Shown piece after piece: positions 7,889-8,633 of a stretch of 8,633 nucleotides of DNA. How positions within the stretch are numbered: position 1 is the first letter of the stretch; each line of letters starts with the position of its first letter. The notes beneath the pieces were generated by a model, which did no database searches, was not told where the DNA came from, and was given only the letters and a program-made list of their open reading frames with translations. Source of the DNA: Bacillota bacterium. GTDB lineage: Bacteria; Bacillota_E; Sulfobacillia; Sulfobacillales; Sulfobacillaceae. The translations under genes were made by a program, and so were the position numbers. Location of the stretch: the NCBI GenBank assembly GCA_021820645.1, contig JAKADJ010000083.1, forward strand, positions 1 through 8,633. Reading direction: 5' to 3'.

Positions 7889-8633
7889 AGCTTATTGCGC
7901 TCGACCTAGACGGCACCTCGGTGCAGGCAACGGGAGAGGTTGGGCCTCGATTGCTCCAAGCTATTCAAAGCGCACAAGCACGAGGGATTCAGGTGATGGT
8001 GGCGACAGGCCGCATGGTTCAATCGGCCCGCCGGTATTGGATTCAAATGCAACTCCGTCCAGGGCCCCTCATTGCGTACAATGGGGGGCTGGCCGTATCT
8101 ATGCCGGCCGCGACCCCGATTTTTCGCCACGGGCTGTCGACCGAGGCCGCCACATTTGTCATTCGCCAAGCATTGGACCATAACTTACTCACGCAAGTCT
8201 ATATTGGTGACGAAATGTGGATTTCGCGTGAGGATAGCCGGGCTCGACATTACATCGAAAGCAACCATATCCCAGCTTTGGTCCGTAACGGCGACGACCT
8301 ATTAAATTGGCCCGAACCTCCCCTGAAGATCTTGATCCAGGCCGATTCAGATACCTTGGATCAATTTAGACCTACGATTGAAACGAGAGACCATGCACTA
8401 GAATTTCGCGTTTTTAAGTCTCAACAGGATTACCTGGAAATTGTTCGTCAAGGGGTCGGTAAAGGCCCGGCGTTGCAAGAGGTCGCCCGTGGGCTCGGGG
8501 TGGAGGCGTCTCAGGTGATGGCCATTGGGGATGCGGAGAATGATGCAGACATGCTGCTCTGGTCGGGTCTAGGGATTGCCATGGGCCAGGCATCAGATGC
8601 CGTCAAACGGGCGGCAATGTCCTGCTCCAGGAG
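7867..8633 (+). CDS. Cof-type HAD-superfamily phosphatase, 5' part
   Basis: Open frame from TTG 7867 through the right edge, 255 codons with no stop; only a short C-terminal end should be missing. The start MGIQTHIKLIALDLDGT puts HAD motif I (nucleophile D13, acid/base D15) close to the N-terminus, as usual. Motif II is T47 in VMVATGR, motif III is K199 in GVGKGPALQEVA, and motif IV is GDAENDADML (221-230), followed by the family's GLGIAMGQASDAVK. The insert between motifs II and III (about 80-190) is the C2 cap of the Cof/YidA subfamily. These are cytoplasmic Mg-dependent phosphatases of sugar phosphates, nucleotides or flavin/thiamine precursors; the substrate cannot be read from sequence. 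The gene overlaps the holin-family gene by 22 bases in another frame, implying coupled translation. No link to DNA repair is shown. Confidence 0.92.
   Translation, partial: MGIQTHIKLIALDLDGTSVQATGEVGPRLLQAIQSAQARGIQVMVATGRMVQSARRYWIQMQLRPGPLIAYNGGLAVSMPAATPIFRHGLSTEAATFVIRQALDHNLLTQVYIGDEMWISREDSRARHYIESNHIPALVRNGDDLLNWPEPPLKILIQADSDTLDQFRPTIETRDHALEFRVFKSQQDYLEIVRQGVGKGPALQEVARGLGVEASQVMAIGDAENDADMLLWSGLGIAMGQASDAVKRAAMSCSR

Noticed and set aside
7913..7924. Small inverted repeat GCACC-TC-GGTGC in the HAD gene
   Set aside because: The 2-base loop is too tight for a normal hairpin, and the bases encode the conserved DGT motif region.

Overview
The window is a tightly packed, single-strand stretch of bacterial chromosome. 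It carries the three subunits of the UvrABC nucleotide excision repair endonuclease in the order uvrB-uvrA-uvrC, flanked by other genes on the same strand. Strong AGGAGG-type ribosome binding sites, frequent TTG/GTG starts, base composition a little above 50% GC by eye, and the order S41 peptidase - uvrB - uvrA - uvrC all suggest a Bacillota (Firmicutes) organism. An acidophilic/thermophilic clostridia-like lineage such as Sulfobacillus is a guess from general resemblance, not something the sequence proves.

Layout: 1-775 is the C-terminal part of a secreted or membrane-anchored carboxy-terminal processing protease (end of a PDZ domain plus the S41 catalytic domain). After 34 bases comes uvrB (810-2822). 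It overlaps uvrA (2815-5658) by 8 bases. Four bases after the uvrA stop is the GTG usually taken as the uvrC start (5663-7546). A small four-helix membrane protein of the phage-holin-4 / YvlD family starts directly after the uvrC stop (7547-7888). A Cof-type HAD phosphatase starts at a TTG inside the 3' end of that gene (7867) and runs off the right edge.

How the genes work together: UvrA finds the lesion (often as UvrA2B2), UvrB is loaded and verifies damage, and UvrC cuts on both sides of it. The overlaps and near-zero gaps imply one polycistronic, translationally coupled mRNA. The last two genes probably ride on it; nothing in their sequences links them to repair. A weak sigma-A-like promoter can be drawn across the end of the protease gene (749-778), which would let uvrBAC be transcribed separately. 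No LexA/DinR-type operator is visible just upstream of uvrB.

There is no RNA gene, mobile element, CRISPR array, convincing terminator or gene-free stretch over 300 bases. I see no novel system here: all six genes belong to recognised families. The items worth a second look are small-scale: the uvrC start, whose GTG lies inside an extended Shine-Dalgarno-like sequence; the candidate uvrB promoter; the long SD spacing of uvrA; and the unexplained membrane protein/HAD pair at the operon's end.
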